A stretch of DNA of 24,083 nucleotides. It comes from an uncultured Odoribacter sp. GTDB lineage: Bacteria; Bacteroidota; Bacteroidia; Bacteroidales; Marinifilaceae. Made by a program: the position numbers and the translations under genes. The notes beneath the pieces were generated by a model. The model did no database searches. It saw only the letters and a program-made list of their open reading frames with translations, and was not told where the DNA came from. Location: positions 1 through 24,083 of the forward strand of contig CAJJNP010000033.1 in NCBI GenBank assembly GCA_905193145.1. The letters run 5' to 3'. Of this stretch, positions 22,530-24,083 are shown one piece after another (position 1 is the stretch's first letter; every line of letters begins with the position of its first letter).

Positions 22530-24083
22530 CTAATCTTGTTGTGTAAATAGTTTTGCAAATTTTAACAATAATATGCGAGTTCCTCCTTCAGCAAAAGCTA
22601 CTTTTGCTTTTTTCTGTACCCCCAAACCTTCTAGGCTAATAACTCGTCCGGCTCCGAATGTCGGGTGGAAAATAACCATGTCTGGCACCACAAGGTTGGA
22701 ATCCATAGGGCGTAATTTGGCTCGATCAATAGGAGGAATATCAACGTTATTGCTTGAGTTGGCAAAAGAGGTAATGGGTTTACGGCTAGGTACAATCGGG
22801 CGGTTTTTCAGTTTGAATCCGGATGGTTCGTTACGTAGAGGTATGTGTCCGTCTAGGAATTCACTATCTATTTCGTCAATAAATCTTGAGGGACGCGAAG
22901 ATGTAATTTGTCCGTTTTTATAGCGCGTCGTTGCATACGACAGACAGATACGTTTTTCTGCACGGGTGATAGCTACATAAAAAAGACGGCGTTCTTCCTC
23001 TAATGAAGCCGGTGTGCTGACACTTTGTTGTGCAGGGAAAAGCTCTTCCTCCATACCAGTGATAAATACGTTGGAAAACTCAAGTCCTTTGGATGCATGT
23101 ATGGTCATGAGAGTTACTTTGTTGATATCGCTCTCTTTTTCTCCGTCTTGATCCGTCAAAAGGGCTACACCTTCTAGGAAGGCCGGAAGTTTGTCATCAC
23201 GTCCTTCCTTGTAGGCTGTTTCGGAAAATTCCTTGATACCATTCAAAAGCTCCTGTATATTTTCTTTGCGGGATATACCTTCGGGGGTATCATCATTGGA
23301 AAGATCCTCTATGATGCCGGAGGAACGTGCAATGATGGTGGCTGCATCATAGGCATTTTCATTGGTAATGTATTCGCGGAATTGTTCTATGAGAGAACCG
23401 AATTTTCTCAGTTTTGCGAGAGTGCCTGCATTGAAGACAGGTGTCACCTTATCCAGATTGCATAGCACAGTCCAAAGACTTACTCGGTATTGGTTGGCAA
23501 TTTCTTGTAATTTGTCAATAGTCGAATCTCCGATGCCTCGGCGAGGATAGTTGATGATGCGTTTAAAAGCCTCTTCGTCATTCTGATTGACCGTCAGTCG
23601 GAAATATGCAAGTAAATCTTTTACTTCTTTACGCTGATAGAATGATTGACCTCCATAAATTTTATAAGGAATATTACGTTTGCGTAGCGCTTCTTCCATA
23701 ATTCGGGATTGCGCATTTGTACGGTAGAGGATAGCAAAGTCACTGAATGCCTGTTGTTGGTAATGAGCCAGACGGAATATTTCATTGGCAACTTGAAATC
23801 CTTCTTCTTTATCCGATAAAGCGCGCATCACTTTTATTTTTTCGCCTTCATCATTTTCTGAGAATGTGTGCTTCGGGATTTGTTCTTTGTTTTTACTGAT
23901 GACGCTGTTGGCGGCGTCTACAATTGTTGTGGTAGAACGATAGTTCTGTTCCAGTTTGTATAATTTATAATCAGGATAGTCATTTTTGAAATTAAGGATA
24001 TTCTCAATGCGGGCTCCACGAAACGAATATATGCTTTGAGCATCATCTCCTACAACACAGATATTGCGGTGTATTTCTGATAA
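22530..24083 (-). CDS. UvrD/PcrA-type superfamily 1 DNA helicase, C-terminal part (5' end outside window)
   Basis: The frame is open from the right window edge (24083) to TAG at 22530: 517 visible residues, so about one third of a normal UvrD/PcrA is missing beyond the edge. An apparent GTG start at 23831 is internal; translation upstream of it continues with conserved helicase sequence. Motifs: VVGDDAQSIYSFRGAR (motif III) at visible residues 10-25, LEQNYRST (motif IV) near 45, then downstream RTNAQSR, VTLMTIHASKGLEFSNVFITGMEE (motif V) and EEERRLFYVAITRAEKRICLSYA (motif VI). The C-terminus MVIFHPTFGAGRVISLEGLG is the Tudor-like RNA-polymerase-interacting domain of PcrA/UvrD. It unwinds DNA 3'-5' in nucleotide excision and mismatch repair and in replication restart. 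UvrD and PcrA cannot be separated on this fragment. Confidence 0.93.
   Translation of the reverse strand, partial: LSEIHRNICVVGDDAQSIYSFRGARIENILNFKNDYPDYKLYKLEQNYRSTTTIVDAANSVISKNKEQIPKHTFSENDEGEKIKVMRALSDKEEGFQVANEIFRLAHYQQQAFSDFAILYRTNAQSRIMEEALRKRNIPYKIYGGQSFYQRKEVKDLLAYFRLTVNQNDEEAFKRIINYPRRGIGDSTIDKLQEIANQYRVSLWTVLCNLDKVTPVFNAGTLAKLRKFGSLIEQFREYITNENAYDAATIIARSSGIIEDLSNDDTPEGISRKENIQELLNGIKEFSETAYKEGRDDKLPAFLEGVALLTDQDGEKESDINKVTLMTIHASKGLEFSNVFITGMEEELFPAQQSVSTPASLEEERRLFYVAITRAEKRICLSYATTRYKNGQITSSRPSRFIDEIDSEFLDGHIPLRNEPSGFKLKNRPIVPSRKPITSFANSSNNVDIPPIDRAKLRPMDSNLVVPDMVIFHPTFGAGRVISLEGLGVQKKAKVAFAEGGTRILLLKFAKLFTQQD

Noticed and set aside
23829..23831. GTG at 23831 as the start of the helicase gene
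   Set aside because: The frame continues upstream to the window edge with intact helicase motifs (VVGDDAQSIYSFRGA, LEQNYRST), so the gene is cut by the window, not short.

Overview
The window looks like chromosomal DNA of a gut Bacteroidales species (Bacteroides/Phocaeicola type). The evidence is an A+T-rich genome with weak Shine-Dalgarno signals, an ECF sigma/FecR/SusC/SusD locus, lineage-typical genes (DUF4290, DUF4843, PKD-like lipoprotein), and promoters of the Bacteroides form (TTTG, 19-20 bp, TAnnTTTG) that match exactly upstream of rpmE2, sppA and murA. I see no rRNA, tRNA, CRISPR array, insertion sequence, integrase or prophage gene.

Layout. 3-719 (+) is the C-terminal part of an AI-2E family membrane protein. 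It converges on lon (752-3166, -) across a shared hairpin. rpmE2 (zinc-free ribosomal protein L31, -) and pgeF (YfiH-family purine nucleoside phosphorylase, +) diverge from about 3.65-3.75 kb. pgeF is followed by lrgA-lrgB (+), which converges on the next block through a perfect 18-bp-arm terminator. The core of the window, 5762-16120 (-), is a trans-envelope nutrient uptake and signalling locus. In transcription order it contains an ECF sigma factor, a FecR anti-sigma factor, a SusC/RagA-type TonB-dependent transporter with an STN signalling domain, a SusD/RagB lipoprotein, a DUF4843 lipoprotein, a PKD-like lipoprotein and a lipoprotein thioredoxin (TlpA type). Upstream of it lies the housekeeping operon sppA-lpxK-punA (-). 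murA (+) is divergent from sppA. folK and a DUF4290 gene (-) follow, and the window ends inside a uvrD/pcrA helicase gene (-).

How the genes work together. SusC-SusD would form an outer-membrane import pair, with DUF4843 and the PKD-like protein as accessory surface lipoproteins. Occupancy of SusC would be relayed by its STN domain to FecR, which releases the sigma factor. There is no glycoside hydrolase, polysaccharide lyase, sulfatase or peptidase in the cluster, so it is not a classical polysaccharide utilisation locus. The thiol-redox protein as last gene points to a different, unknown ligand, possibly peptide-like or disulfide-containing; this is inference. sppA, lpxK and punA serve envelope proteolysis, lipid A 4'-phosphorylation and purine salvage.

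Most notable points: MurA has Asp instead of Cys at the fosfomycin-target position; an 11-bp-period direct-repeat array lies between the sigma gene and fecR; the sigma gene has almost no room for its own promoter behind punA; hairpins lie at the punA/sigma and fecR/susC junctions; and a perfect palindrome sits upstream of lon.
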